A stretch of DNA of 64,000 nt from CAZYBO01 sp964645205 (GCA_964645205.1 CAZYBO010000002.1:124001-188000); one strand, 5' to 3'. Positions 8,386-17,308 are shown, counted from the first letter of the stretch. Numbers and translations: made by a program. Notes: generated from the sequence alone by a model not told the origin.

Positions 8386-9482
8386 ACCTCCCTCCGCTCG
8401 AAATCAATGCGCGGGTCAACCAGCATGTAGGTTAAGTCCCCGATCAAATTCACGATCAGGCCGAGCAGGGTGAAGATGTAGAGCGTGCCGAACATCACCG
8501 GGTAGTCGCGGTTGATGACGGCTTCGTAGCCCAATAACCCGAGGCCGTTAAGTGAGAAGATGATTTCGATCAGCAATGCGCTGGTGAATACGACACGCAA
8601 CAACGCGCCGGGGAAGCCTGCGATGACAATGAGCATGGCGTTGCGGAACACATGCCCCCATAACACCTGATTGCGCCCCAAACCCTTGGCGTAGGCGGTA
8701 AGGACGTATTGCTTGTGGATTTCGTCGATAAAGCAGTTTTTGGTGAGCATGGTCAAGCTGGCGAAACCGCTGATGACCATGGCCGTGATCGGGAGCGCCA
8801 GATGCCAGAAATAATCGGCGATTTTACCGGCAAATGACAATTCGTCCCAATTGCTAGAGGTAAGGCCTTTGAGCGGGAACCAGCTGAAATAGTTACCGCC
8901 CGCGAATACCACGATCAGCATGATGGCGAACAGGAAGCTGGGGATGGCGTAGCCGATGATAATCGCCCAGCTTGAGAGCATATCGAAGCGGCTGCCGTCG
9001 CGCACGGCCTTGGCGATACCCAGCGGAATGGAGATGAGATATACCAGTAGTGTCGTCCACAGCCCGAGCGAAATGGTCACCGGCAACGTGTCTGCGACCA
9101 GAGAGAGCACGCTCTCGTTGCGGAAAAAACTCTCGCCGAAATCGAGGCGGGCATATTGGCTGAGCATCAGAATAAAACGCTCGGCGGGCGGCTTGTCGAA
9201 CCCGTACATTTTCTCGATGCGTGTGACCAGTTCAGGGTCGAGCCCGCGTGCGCCGCGATACGCCGAATCCATGCTCGGCTTAAAATCGCCCTTGGCCGCG
9301 AAGTCCGAGCCGCCGCCGCTGATACGCAAGGTGGCGTCTGCGGACGTAATGTCGGTAAGCTTCGCCACCATGCGCTCGACGGGGCCGCCCGGTGCGGCCT
9401 GCACGATGATAAAATTCAGCACCATAATGCCAAGCAGGGTAGGGATCATCAGCAGGATGCGGCGGATTATGTAGGCGGTCAT
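8382..9482 (-). CDS. yejB: Peptide ABC transporter permease YejB
   Basis: Second permease of the Yej importer. The 366 residues match the E. coli YejB length. The N-terminus MTAYIIRRILLMIPTLLGIM is the DppB-type first membrane segment, followed by a long periplasmic loop with the RIEKMYGFDKPPAERF motif. The EAA-type coupling loop is TAYAKGLGRNQVLWGHVFRN. The C-terminus LTYMLVDPRIDFERR is characteristic. The gene follows yejA after a 93-base gap filled almost wholly by an imperfect inverted repeat, and is coupled to the DUF559 gene by a GTGA overlap. Confidence 0.94.
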   Translation of the reverse strand: MTAYIIRRILLMIPTLLGIMVLNFIIVQAAPGGPVERMVAKLTDITSADATLRISGGGSDFAAKGDFKPSMDSAYRGARGLDPELVTRIEKMYGFDKPPAERFILMLSQYARLDFGESFFRNESVLSLVADTLPVTISLGLWTTLLVYLISIPLGIAKAVRDGSRFDMLSSWAIIIGYAIPSFLFAIMLIVVFAGGNYFSWFPLKGLTSSNWDELSFAGKIADYFWHLALPITAMVISGFASLTMLTKNCFIDEIHKQYVLTAYAKGLGRNQVLWGHVFRNAMLIVIAGFPGALLRVVFTSALLIEIIFSLNGLGLLGYEAVINRDYPVMFGTLYIFTLLGLIVNLIGDLTYMLVDPRIDFERREV

Positions 9483-9487
9483 GATTT

Positions 9488-9576
9488 AGGCATTGGGGAT
9501 TAGGGATTAGGTATTGGGGGAGTTATAGCATTATTTGCCTGAATTCCCAATCCCTAATGCCTAACGCCTAATGCCT
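9488..9576. repeat. Imperfect inverted repeat filling the yejA-yejB gap
   Basis: A 31-base left arm (9488-9518) pairs with a right arm (9546-9576) at 26 of 31 positions, with a 27-base loop. The arms are built of ATTAGG/ATTGGG-like words. In the leftward transcript it forms a long stem directly after the yejA stop. Such a stem could stabilise the binding-protein message relative to the permease message, as known for REP elements in other transporter operons; that role is inference. Confidence 0.75.
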
Positions 9577-11390
9577 CACTTCTTCATCCACCACGTCTGA
9601 AACCCGATATTATATTTGGGCGTTACATCCGGGATGCCGAACTTGTCCCAGTAGGCGACGCGGAAGGAATTGGAGTGCCAGTTGGGGATGACGTAGTAGT
9701 TCCACAGCAGTACGCGGTCGAGAGCGTGGGCGGCGGTTTGCAACTCCTGCTCGTTGGTGGCGGAAAGCAGGGCGGCGAGCGCGGCATCCACGGCGGGGTT
9801 TTTTACGCCGCCTAGGTTGTTGCTGCCTTTGACATCGGCCTGCGAGGAGTGCCACAGGGCGGGTTGCTCGTTGCCGGGGAAGAACACGCCGCGGTTGATC
9901 CAGATGGAGACCATATCGAAATCGCTCTCATCGACGCGCTTCTGGTATTGCGAATCATCAACCATGCGGATGGACGACGCGATACCCAGCCGCTCCAAAT
10001 GTTTGCGCATGGGGCCGATAACGCGCTCCATCGTGGGCTGGCGCAGCATGAATTCGATGGAAAGCTGCTCGCCTTTGGCGTTAACGCGCTTGCCGTCCTT
10101 CACGCCCCAGCCTGCGTCATCCAGCAACTTCTGGGCGCGCAGGAGATTTTCGCGCGGGTTGCCGGAGCCGTCAGTGACAGGGTTTTTGAAGGGCTGGGTG
10201 AAGAGTTCCGGCGGCAGGTCTTTTTCAAACGGCTTGAGCAGTTCAAGCTCCTTGCCCTCGGGGATGCCTTTGGACTCGAAATCGGTGGCTTCAAAATAGC
10301 TTTTGTTGCGCACATAAGCGCCATAGAAAATCGTCTTGTTCAGCCATTCGTAATCCATCGTCAGGCCGATGGCTTCGCGCACGCGGGCGTCGGCGAATTT
10401 GGCCTTGCGCGTGTTGAAGATAAAGGCCTGCATGCCTTGCGGGATGGAGTGCTGGATTTCGCGCTTGATGATGCGGCCGTCCTTGACGGCGGGCGCGTTG
10501 TAGGCGGTCGCCCAGTTGCGCGCGATATATTCCTGACGGAAATCGTATTCCCCGGCCTTGAGCGCTTCGAGCGCCACGTTTTCGTCGCGGTACATATCGT
10601 AGCGGATCGTATCGAAATTATATTGGCCTTTATTCACCGCAAGGTCATTGCCCCAATAGTTCGGGTCGCGCGCATAGATGATCGAGCGCCCCTGATCGAC
10701 GGATTGCACCTTGTAGGGGCCGCTGCCGAGCGGGGCTTCCAGTGTGGTTTTATCGAATTCACGCGTAGCGAAATAGGCCTTCGAGATGATTGGCATGGAG
10801 CCTGCGATCATCGGCAATTCGCGGTTCTTCGCATCGGCGAAGGTAAAGCGCACCGTGCGTTCGCCAGTTTTTTCCACGCCCTTGATCGGCGTATACATGA
10901 TCTTGTAGGTGGGGTCGCCCTTGTCTTTGAGGGTGTTGAAGGAAAACACCACGTCGTCGGGCGTGATCGGGGTGCCGTCCTGCCAGCGCGCTTCTTTGCG
11001 CAGGGTGAATTCCACGGAGCTGTTATCCTCGGGAATTGTCACGCTTTCGGCGATCAGCCCGTACATGGATTGAGGTTCGTCGAGCGACTGCGTCATCAGC
11101 GATTCAAACAGGTAGCCGATGCCGGGGGCTTTCACGCCGTTGAGGATAAAGGGGTTGAGGTTGTCGAACGAGCCGTTTTCAGCGAGTTTAACGCTGCCGC
11201 CTTTGGGGGCGGAAGGATTGGTGTATTCAAAATGGGTGAACCCGGCCTTGTATTTACATTCGCCGTAGAAAGCGATGCAGTGAGAGGGCGCAGCGAAGGC
11301 TGCGCCAGTGGACAGCAGACAGTGGACGGTGGACAAGATTACGAAACGCCTTGTCCACCGCCCACCGTCCACCGCCCACATTTTTTTCAT
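9576..11390 (-). CDS. yejA: Peptide ABC transporter periplasmic binding protein YejA
   Basis: Family 5 extracellular solute-binding protein, 604 residues, receptor of the Yej importer. A Sec-type signal region comes first (hydrophobic core FVILSTVHCLLSTGAAFA, cleavage probably near AFA-APS). The mature protein has HCIAFYGECKYKAGFTHFEY, DNLNPFILNG, the ARWQDGTPITPDDVVFSFN ligand-domain signature and YDYEW-type features of YejA. The start overlaps the SPFH gene stop (ATGA). The code for the signal region contains an inverted repeat of GTGGAC-like words (11327-11360), so part of the leader peptide appears to derive from a repeat element. No lipobox is present. Confidence 0.92.
   Translation of the reverse strand: MKKMWAVDGGRWTRRFVILSTVHCLLSTGAAFAAPSHCIAFYGECKYKAGFTHFEYTNPSAPKGGSVKLAENGSFDNLNPFILNGVKAPGIGYLFESLMTQSLDEPQSMYGLIAESVTIPEDNSSVEFTLRKEARWQDGTPITPDDVVFSFNTLKDKGDPTYKIMYTPIKGVEKTGERTVRFTFADAKNRELPMIAGSMPIISKAYFATREFDKTTLEAPLGSGPYKVQSVDQGRSIIYARDPNYWGNDLAVNKGQYNFDTIRYDMYRDENVALEALKAGEYDFRQEYIARNWATAYNAPAVKDGRIIKREIQHSIPQGMQAFIFNTRKAKFADARVREAIGLTMDYEWLNKTIFYGAYVRNKSYFEATDFESKGIPEGKELELLKPFEKDLPPELFTQPFKNPVTDGSGNPRENLLRAQKLLDDAGWGVKDGKRVNAKGEQLSIEFMLRQPTMERVIGPMRKHLERLGIASSIRMVDDSQYQKRVDESDFDMVSIWINRGVFFPGNEQPALWHSSQADVKGSNNLGGVKNPAVDAALAALLSATNEQELQTAAHALDRVLLWNYYVIPNWHSNSFRVAYWDKFGIPDVTPKYNIGFQTWWMKK
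11327..11360. repeat. Palindromic repeat within the yejA signal-peptide code
   Basis: Perfect 11-bp arms (11327-11337 and 11350-11360) around a 12-base loop. Imperfect pairing extends outward, and GTGGAC/GTCCAC words recur between about 11307 and 11378. The reading frame passes through and yields WAVDGGRWTRRF and STVHCLLST of the YejA leader. Confidence 0.75.
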
Positions 11391-12307
11391 ACGCTGGTTT
11401 TCTTCCTGATCGAGTCGAACACGGTAAGTGCCTGCGCGACCATGCTTCCGGCATCGCTGGCGTTGGCGGGCAGCAAGATGGTAGTGCCTTCCTTCGCCAG
11501 TTCCTTGAACGCGCCGACATATTGCTCGGCAATGCGCAGTGCCACGGCATCTCCACCGCCTTGCTTCTGGATGGCGGAGGCGACCATTTCGATGCCTTTC
11601 GCGGTGGCTTCGGCGACGGCTAGAATAGCTTCAGCTTCACCCTTGGCGCGGTTGACCTGATCGGTGAGCGCGCCTTCGGAGGCGAGGACGATTTCCTGTT
11701 TTTTACCTTCGGCGACGTTGATCTGCGCCTGGCGTTTGCCTTCGGATTCAAGGATGGTCGCGCGCTTCTGGCGGTCGGCGGCCATTTGCAGCTCCATCGC
11801 CTTCAATACCGAAGTCGGCGGGGTAATATTCTTGATTTCATAACGCATGCATTGGATGCCCCAGCTCTGCGCCGCCAGATTGATGGCCGAGACGATGTTG
11901 GCGTTGAGCGTTTCGCGCTCTTCAAAAGTCTTATCGAGTGTCAACTTACCGATTTCCGAGCGCATGGTGGTCTGCGCCAGCAATTGCACGGCGTAGATCG
12001 GGTCGGACACGCCGTAGGACGCCGCTACCGCATCGACGATGCGCACATAGAGCACGCCGTCGAGCGCGAGCGTCACGTTGTCACGGGTGATGCCCGCTTG
12101 CTCCGGCACATCTACGGCCATTTCTTTCAGCGAATGCTTATAGGCGACCGACTGGTAGAACGGCACGATCCAGTTGAGGCCGGGTTCCAGCTTGCGGTCG
12201 AATTTCCCGAAGCTCTGGACGATCCACGCCTGCTGTTGCGGCACGGGCTTGGCGCCCATGAACAGGGCGATAAGGAGAATGGCACCGAGTGTGAGGAATA
12301 GCTCCAT
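11387..12307 (-). CDS. SPFH/Band 7 membrane protein (stomatin/QmcA-like)
   Basis: A 306-residue SPFH-domain protein with one N-terminal membrane anchor (LFLTLGAILLIALFMG, residues 3-18). The PHB domain follows directly (QQQAWIVQSFGKFDRKLEPGLNWIVPF). After it comes a long charged Ala/Glu-rich coiled coil (about 175-245: DRQKRATILESEGKRQAQ and similar) and a C-terminal Ala-rich tail. Such proteins oligomerise in inner-membrane microdomains and often regulate proteases. It lies 23 bases after an NfeD-like gene, the standard stomatin partner, and is translationally coupled to yejA, which is less usual. QmcA is the closest named relative I can suggest. Confidence 0.88.
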   Translation of the reverse strand: MELFLTLGAILLIALFMGAKPVPQQQAWIVQSFGKFDRKLEPGLNWIVPFYQSVAYKHSLKEMAVDVPEQAGITRDNVTLALDGVLYVRIVDAVAASYGVSDPIYAVQLLAQTTMRSEIGKLTLDKTFEERETLNANIVSAINLAAQSWGIQCMRYEIKNITPPTSVLKAMELQMAADRQKRATILESEGKRQAQINVAEGKKQEIVLASEGALTDQVNRAKGEAEAILAVAEATAKGIEMVASAIQKQGGGDAVALRIAEQYVGAFKELAKEGTTILLPANASDAGSMVAQALTVFDSIRKKTSV

Positions 12308-12330
12308 GAGGTAGCTCCTTAAATTTGGGT

Positions 12331-12771
12331 TTATGCCTTCGGCTTAACAATCAATATATTGCCGGATATTTCGACGATGGTGACCTGCGAACCGGCTTCA
12401 AGCCTTTCCGCCTGCACGCCGCGGGCGATCTGCGCGCGCATGATCGTGCCCGACCAAGTGACTTCGCCGCCCTTGCTGTCAAGACCGGCGCTGCCGACAT
12501 AGGCGGTGTCGCCCACCATGTTGCTATAGCCGCCACGGGTTTTGCGCTTCTGCAGCGGTTTCCAGAGCACGGCCGCTGAAACAGCGGTGGCGATAAAAAA
12601 GACGGTGAACTGGGTGAGCGTCGCATCTTCAGCTATGATATGCAGGTAAATCGCCGCGCCCGTGATAATCGCGCCGAGTCCGGCGAACAGCATGCCAACA
12701 CCCGGAATACCGAGCGCTTCGACGCCGAGGAATACGACCCCGGCAAGCAACCATAAATACATGGTAGTCAT
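12331..12771 (-). CDS. NfeD-like membrane protein (short form, partner of SPFH protein)
   Basis: A 146-residue protein with two or three N-terminal membrane segments (MYLWLLAGVVFLGVEALGIPGVGMLFAGLGAIITGAA and the stretch near residues 55-70). A C-terminal OB-fold follows (about 85-146: MVGDTAYVGSAGL through GNILIVKP). This is the short NfeD type that accompanies stomatin-like proteins. I choose the ATG at 12771, which has AAGAAGGGA upstream; a longer frame to 12843 encodes a non-homologous leader. Spacing to the SPFH gene is 23 bases, consistent with one operon. Confidence 0.85.
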   Translation of the reverse strand: MTTMYLWLLAGVVFLGVEALGIPGVGMLFAGLGAIITGAAIYLHIIAEDATLTQFTVFFIATAVSAAVLWKPLQKRKTRGGYSNMVGDTAYVGSAGLDSKGGEVTWSGTIMRAQIARGVQAERLEAGSQVTIVEISGNILIVKPKA

Positions 12772-12845
12772 AAGTTTTCCCTTCTTTTGCGGCGCAGTAC
12801 GCCAGAATGACGGGAGCCTAAGCGATAAACCGCCAAGGCACAACG

Positions 12846-13415
12846 TTATTTCGGCAGCGCCAGCGGCTTGTCACTCAGCGTGTTGAGATAGGCAATCAGG
12901 TTGGCGCGATCCTGCGGGTTTTTCATGCCTGCGAAGGACATTTTGTTGCCGGGGATGTATTTTTTCGGATTGGCGAGGAAATCCGACAATTCCTGAAAGC
13001 CCCATTTCTTGTCTTTCATGGCCGCTAAAGCCGAGGAATAGGCAAAGCCTTCCATATGACCGAAATGACTGCCCACCAGACCCCACTGGTTGGGGCCGAT
13101 GCCGTTCTTGCCGCCCTTGTCAAGCGTATGGCAGGAGGTGCATTTTTTCGATGCGGCTTCGCCTGCCTTGATGTCGGCTTTCGCCAGCAGGGGAAGGATG
13201 TCCACGGGTTTTTCGTCTTCCTTGGGTGCGCCGCCCGTATCGCCTGCGGATTCCGCGCCTGCGATGGTGTAGCCGCGCTTATGTTCGCCTTCGGCGTGTT
13301 CCCCGAGGCCGCCGCGGTAAAGCGCTTCGCTGGCGATGCCCGCGACCATGGCGATAATACCCGCCAGCAGCACGGCTGCCGCGATTTTATTCATTTCCAG
13401 ACCCGAATCCGACAT
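12846..13415 (-). CDS. Membrane-anchored class I cytochrome c (CycM-like)
   Basis: A 189-residue protein with an uncleaved N-terminal membrane helix (KIAAAVLLAGIIAMVAGIASEAL, about residues 10-32). An acidic Gly/Glu linker leads to one class I cytochrome c domain. Heme is attached at CTSCH (Cys92, Cys95, His96); NKMSFAGM supplies the distal Met159. GPNQWGLVG and FLANPKKYIPGNKM are family signatures. Such proteins carry electrons between the bc1 complex, encoded near 45-48 kb here, and terminal oxidases. It is divergent from kdsB across a 94-base gap. Confidence 0.9.
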   Translation of the reverse strand: MSDSGLEMNKIAAAVLLAGIIAMVAGIASEALYRGGLGEHAEGEHKRGYTIAGAESAGDTGGAPKEDEKPVDILPLLAKADIKAGEAASKKCTSCHTLDKGGKNGIGPNQWGLVGSHFGHMEGFAYSSALAAMKDKKWGFQELSDFLANPKKYIPGNKMSFAGMKNPQDRANLIAYLNTLSDKPLALPK

Positions 13416-13509
13416 AACACACCCTTACGTTTTTCAATCGCGTTCTTATAATATGCTGGCCTTGGTTGAGCAATAAAGATTATAACGGCGGAGGAAAAAT
13501 TATTATCGT

Positions 13510-14241
13510 ATGCGTCCCATAATCCTCATACCGGCTCGTATGGCCTCGACCCGGCTGCCCGGCAAGCCGCTGGCGCTGATCGCCGGCGAACCCATGATCG
13601 TGCATGTCTGGCGCATAGCCGCAGCGTCCGGCGTGGGCGAGGTGGCGGTGGCCTGCGACGGCGAGGCGATAGCGGAGGCGATTGCGCGAGCGGGCGGCAA
13701 AGCCGTGCTGACCGATCCCGACCTGCCGTCCGGCTCCGACCGTATCTGGCAGGGTCTGCAGAAGATCGACCCGGAAGGGATATACGACACCATCGTTAAC
13801 CTCCAGGGCGACATGCCGACGCTCGATCCGAAGGTCATCGGCAAGTCGGTTGCATTGCTGGATAATCCGCAGGTGGATATTGGCACATTGGCGGCAGTAA
13901 TTACCGATGAGCATGAAAAGCGCGACCCCGCGGTGGTGAAGGTGGCATTTTGCGGTGAAAACTCCGCTTCAGGCGGCCGGGCGTTGTATTTCAGCCGTCA
14001 GCCCATCCCCTATGGAGAGGGGGCGCTTTATCACCATATCGGGATTTATGCGTATAAACGCCACGCCCTGCAACGATTTGTAAACCTTTCTGCGAGTATG
14101 CTGGAGAAACGGGAAAAGCTCGAGCAGCTCAGGGCGCTGGAAGCGAATATGCGTATCGACGTGGCGGTGGTGGATACCGTGCCGCTGGGAGTGGATACGC
14201 CAGAAACATTGGACAAGGCAAGGAAACACTATGAACCTTAA
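13510..14241 (+). CDS. kdsB: 3-deoxy-manno-octulosonate cytidylyltransferase (CMP-KDO synthetase)
   Basis: Activates KDO with CTP for attachment to lipid A; cytosolic step of LPS core synthesis. The 243 residues match the family. The N-terminal nucleotide-binding motif IPARMASTRLPGKPL is at residues 7-21. GSDRIWQ, the metal-binding NLQGDMP and the FSRQPIPY/HIGIYAYKR region are characteristic. It shows the organism makes KDO-containing LPS, in line with lptD in the same window. It overlaps the next gene by 11 bases. Confidence 0.95.
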   Translation: MRPIILIPARMASTRLPGKPLALIAGEPMIVHVWRIAAASGVGEVAVACDGEAIAEAIARAGGKAVLTDPDLPSGSDRIWQGLQKIDPEGIYDTIVNLQGDMPTLDPKVIGKSVALLDNPQVDIGTLAAVITDEHEKRDPAVVKVAFCGENSASGGRALYFSRQPIPYGEGALYHHIGIYAYKRHALQRFVNLSASMLEKREKLEQLRALEANMRIDVAVVDTVPLGVDTPETLDKARKHYEP

Positions 14242-15229
14242 GCGTCTGCTTGGAAATATCGTGTATGACGTGGCCGGCATCGGCAACGCAATCGTTGACG
14301 TGCTGAGCTTCTGCGACGAGGCGACACTTGCAAAGCACAAACTGGCCAAGGGCACAATGACGCTGGTGGATGAAATCCGCGCGGAAACGCTCTACCGGCA
14401 GGTAGGCACGACAATGGAATGTTCCGGCGGTTCGGTGGCCAACACGCTGGCGGGGCTGGCCTCGCTGGGTGCGAAAACCGCCTTTATCGGCAAGGTGGCG
14501 CAGGATCAGCTCGGCTCGATCTTCGTGCATGACCTCCATGCGGTGGGCGTGAATTTCGATACGGAGCCGACCAACTCAGGTCCGGCTACCGCAAGCTGCC
14601 TCGTATTCGTAACGCCCGACGCGCAACGCACGATGGCGACCTATATCGGCGCATGCAGCATGGTATCGGAACACGACATCGACGAAGAAGTGATCCGCCA
14701 CGCGGCGGTGACGTATATCGAGGGATATTTGTGGGACACCGCCAACGCCAAGGCCGCGATCCGCAAGGCGATCACGCTGGCGCGCAAGCATAACCGCAAG
14801 ATCGCCTTCACCCTGTCGGACGTATTCTGCGTCAATCGTCACCGTGAAGAATTCATGCAGATGATCGCCAATGACATCGACGTGCTGTTCGCTAACGAAG
14901 CCGAAATTAAATCGCTGTTTGAAACCGACGATATCGACGAAGCGCTCACGAAAATTCGCGGCGCATGCAATATCGCTGCCATTACGCGCAGTGAAAAAGG
15001 CAGCGTGGTGCTCACCGCCGAGGCGGTTGCCGTTGCGCCGACGCAGCCGGTGGCGCGCGTGGTGGATACGACCGGTGCGGGCGATCTTTATGCCAGCGGC
15101 TTCCTGTTCGGGCTTACGCGGGGATGGGATTTGCAGTCATGCGCCATGCTCGGAAATCGTTGCGCTGCCGAAATTATCACGCAGGTAGGTGCGCGTTCGC
15201 TTCGTCCGCTGAAAGATTTGGTAGCGTAA
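14231..15229 (+). CDS. PfkB-family sugar/nucleoside kinase (probable adenosine kinase)
   Basis: A 332-residue ribokinase-fold enzyme. The N-terminal glycine-rich substrate region (GIGNAIVDVL; SGGSVANTLAGLASLGAKTAFIG) and the C-terminal anion-hole/catalytic motif DTTGAGDLYASGF define the PfkB family. The overall pattern, including GPATASCLVFVTPDAQRTMATYIGA, resembles alphaproteobacterial adenosine kinases, but a different nucleoside or sugar cannot be excluded. It overlaps kdsB by 11 bases, so translation is coupled. Its end is one base from the convergent gene. Confidence 0.85.
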   Translation: MNLKRLLGNIVYDVAGIGNAIVDVLSFCDEATLAKHKLAKGTMTLVDEIRAETLYRQVGTTMECSGGSVANTLAGLASLGAKTAFIGKVAQDQLGSIFVHDLHAVGVNFDTEPTNSGPATASCLVFVTPDAQRTMATYIGACSMVSEHDIDEEVIRHAAVTYIEGYLWDTANAKAAIRKAITLARKHNRKIAFTLSDVFCVNRHREEFMQMIANDIDVLFANEAEIKSLFETDDIDEALTKIRGACNIAAITRSEKGSVVLTAEAVAVAPTQPVARVVDTTGAGDLYASGFLFGLTRGWDLQSCAMLGNRCAAEIITQVGARSLRPLKDLVA

Positions 15230-15230
15230 A

Positions 15231-15905
15231 TTACGCTGATTTGGCGTGCAGGTGGGCGGTTATTTTCGGCACGACCATGCTGAAACGCGCTTTAGCCAAG
15301 GCTTTCACATAATTAAGGTCGGTCACGTTGCGCTTGTGCGCGGCGATGCTGACCTTTTGTGACGCATCCAGCGCAAGGCTGATTTCATGCATCAGGCGTG
15401 CGAATGCGTTGGTGCGCTGCGCGCCGCGCAGCAACGTGCCGGGGAGATCGGCGGCAGCAGTGGCAGTAAGCGATACCAGCAGATCATCCATGATAAGTTT
15501 GGCGCGCGCCGCCGCGATGCCGCGCAGCGAGTCGCCTTCGATACGCATCACCTGCTCGGCAAACCCGTGCCAGCGGCGCATGAACTGCACGAATTCCTGC
15601 GCGGGATTGTAGTTGGTACGCAGGCAGGTATCCTTAAATCCCATGGAAGGTTTCGCCCGGTGCGTGCGGTTCAGCGAAAGCATGGAAAGCATGCCATGGA
15701 CGTAAGCGGAGGCGGGGAAAATATCGAATGTCACATGCTGCGGGCCGCAGGCGTGGGAATAATGGGAAATGCGCGCGCCATCGAGCGCTTCGGCGAGGCT
15801 GGTAAAGCGGGGCGCGTAGATTTCCAGGAAATCGGCGAGTTTCTGCTCAAGCGATGCGTCCGCTTGCGCGGCTTCTTCGTTGCGTTTTTCGGAATTATGT
15901 TTCAT
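15231..15905 (-). CDS. Conserved-looking protein of unknown function (224 aa)
   Basis: I do not recognise this 224-residue protein. It starts with a charged stretch (MKHNSEKRNEEAAQ), has no signal peptide or membrane helix, and looks mainly alpha-helical. Notable stretches are the histidine-rich ISHYSHACGPQHVTFDIFP near residue 45 and a Lys/Arg-rich C-terminus (AAHKRNVTDLNYVKALAKARF). It is a single gene, convergent with the PfkB kinase and divergent from the AmpG-like gene. Codon usage matches its neighbours, so I judge it a real gene. Confidence 0.7.
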   Translation of the reverse strand: MKHNSEKRNEEAAQADASLEQKLADFLEIYAPRFTSLAEALDGARISHYSHACGPQHVTFDIFPASAYVHGMLSMLSLNRTHRAKPSMGFKDTCLRTNYNPAQEFVQFMRRWHGFAEQVMRIEGDSLRGIAAARAKLIMDDLLVSLTATAAADLPGTLLRGAQRTNAFARLMHEISLALDASQKVSIAAHKRNVTDLNYVKALAKARFSMVVPKITAHLHAKSA

Positions 15906-16033
15906 TGCTATGCCTTGTTGCTACCTGCAGGGGTTATGGGTGCCCTCCTAAGCGAAGGCGGCAAAAAACTAGCACGGAACGCAAAAAAAGTAAATAACTC
16001 ATAAATGAAAATGATAAAGATCAGGATTATCAT

Positions 16034-17305
16034 ATGATTGCAAAGAGGCTGCCGCTCTATGCCCAGCCGCGCGTGGTGGCGATCCTGTTCCTCGGTTTTT
16101 CCAGCGGGCTGCCGCTGGCGCTGACCGCATCCACACTCGGCACATGGATGGCGCAAGTCGGTGTGTCGAAAGCCGCGATCGGTCTGTTCGCCTCGGTCGC
16201 CACGCCCTATGCCCTGAAATTCCTATGGGCGCCGCTGATCGACGGCACGCGTTTTCCCGTACTCTGTCGTTTGTTCGGGCAGCGGCGCGGCTGGTTGCTG
16301 GCAACGCAGCTTGCCACCATGCTGGCGCTGGTGCTGCTGGGGATGGCGGATCCGGCTGCGAACGCGTGGATGACGGCGCTTGCGGCGTTGTGCGTTGCGA
16401 TATGTTCGGCGAGTCAGGACATCGTCATCGACGCGTATCGCGTGGAAATATTGCCGCCGGAGCAGGCGGGGGCGGGGGCGGCCAACGCCGTGCTCGGCTA
16501 TCGCATCGGGATGATTACGTCTACGGCGGGCGCGTTGTGGCTTTCGGTGTATGTAGGCTGGATGCTGACCTACTGGGCGATGGCCGCGCTGCTATGCGTA
16601 GGCATGGCGGCTGCGCTCCTGGCGGGCGAGCCGGAATCGCGCAGGGAGGCGCAACTGCCTGCCACCATGACGGAATGGGCGAAGCGCTATATTTTCGATC
16701 CGTTCCGCGAATTCACCACGCGCCAGCACTGGTTCGCCATTCTCATGTTCATCATCCTCTACAAGCTCGCCGACGCGTTCATGGGCGTGATGACCAACCC
16801 GTTCCTACTGGAGATCGGCTTTTCCGTAGAGCAGATTGCGCTGGTGCTGAAAGTGTACGGCGTCGTCGCCACCATCGCGGGTAGTTTTATCGGCGGCTGG
16901 CTGGTAAGTCGCTGGGGGATCGTGCGCAGCTTGTGGGTGTGCGGCATCGCGCATGCGCTCACCAACCTGATGTTCGTGGTGCAGGCGAGGGTAGGGGCGG
17001 ACATCAATATCCTCGCGCTGGGGATCACGATGGAAAATGTCAGCGGTGGCATGGGACTGGCGGCTTTCGTCGCCTATATCAGCCAGCTCTGCAACCAGCG
17101 CTTTACCGCTACGCAATATGCGCTGCTGTCGTCGCTGGCGGCGGTGGGGCGCACATGGCTATCCACGCCCGCAGGCTGGGTGGCGGAAAAATTGGGGTGG
17201 GAGTTGTTTTTCTTCGTTGCCTCCAGCCTTGCCGCGCCGGGGCTGATCGTGCTGTGGTGGCTGCAGAAACATCAATCCGCGTCTAGTGACGAGCAAGGGA
17301 AATAG
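16034..17305 (+). CDS. AmpG-like major facilitator transporter (muropeptide permease family)
   Basis: A 423-residue MFS protein with about 12 hydrophobic segments. The first, ILFLGFSSGLPLALTASTL, is the AmpG hallmark. ATPYALKFLWAPLIDGT and SASQDIVIDAYRVE match the conserved cytoplasmic loops of the family. AmpG imports anhydro-muropeptides for cell-wall recycling; that substrate is known for the family and inferred here. The gene stands alone between a divergent unknown gene and convergent hemF (3-base gap). With YejABEF it makes two candidate peptidoglycan-fragment importers within 12 kb. Confidence 0.88.
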   Translation: MIAKRLPLYAQPRVVAILFLGFSSGLPLALTASTLGTWMAQVGVSKAAIGLFASVATPYALKFLWAPLIDGTRFPVLCRLFGQRRGWLLATQLATMLALVLLGMADPAANAWMTALAALCVAICSASQDIVIDAYRVEILPPEQAGAGAANAVLGYRIGMITSTAGALWLSVYVGWMLTYWAMAALLCVGMAAALLAGEPESRREAQLPATMTEWAKRYIFDPFREFTTRQHWFAILMFIILYKLADAFMGVMTNPFLLEIGFSVEQIALVLKVYGVVATIAGSFIGGWLVSRWGIVRSLWVCGIAHALTNLMFVVQARVGADINILALGITMENVSGGMGLAAFVAYISQLCNQRFTATQYALLSSLAAVGRTWLSTPAGWVAEKLGWELFFFVASSLAAPGLIVLWWLQKHQSASSDEQGK

Positions 17306-17308
17306 GGT

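Noticed and set aside
9849..11660. A rightward 603-codon open frame opposite yejA
   Set aside because: It is the mirror of the well-supported yejA and SPFH genes, has His/Arg/Gly/Val-rich shadow composition, no domain, and no ribosome-binding site.
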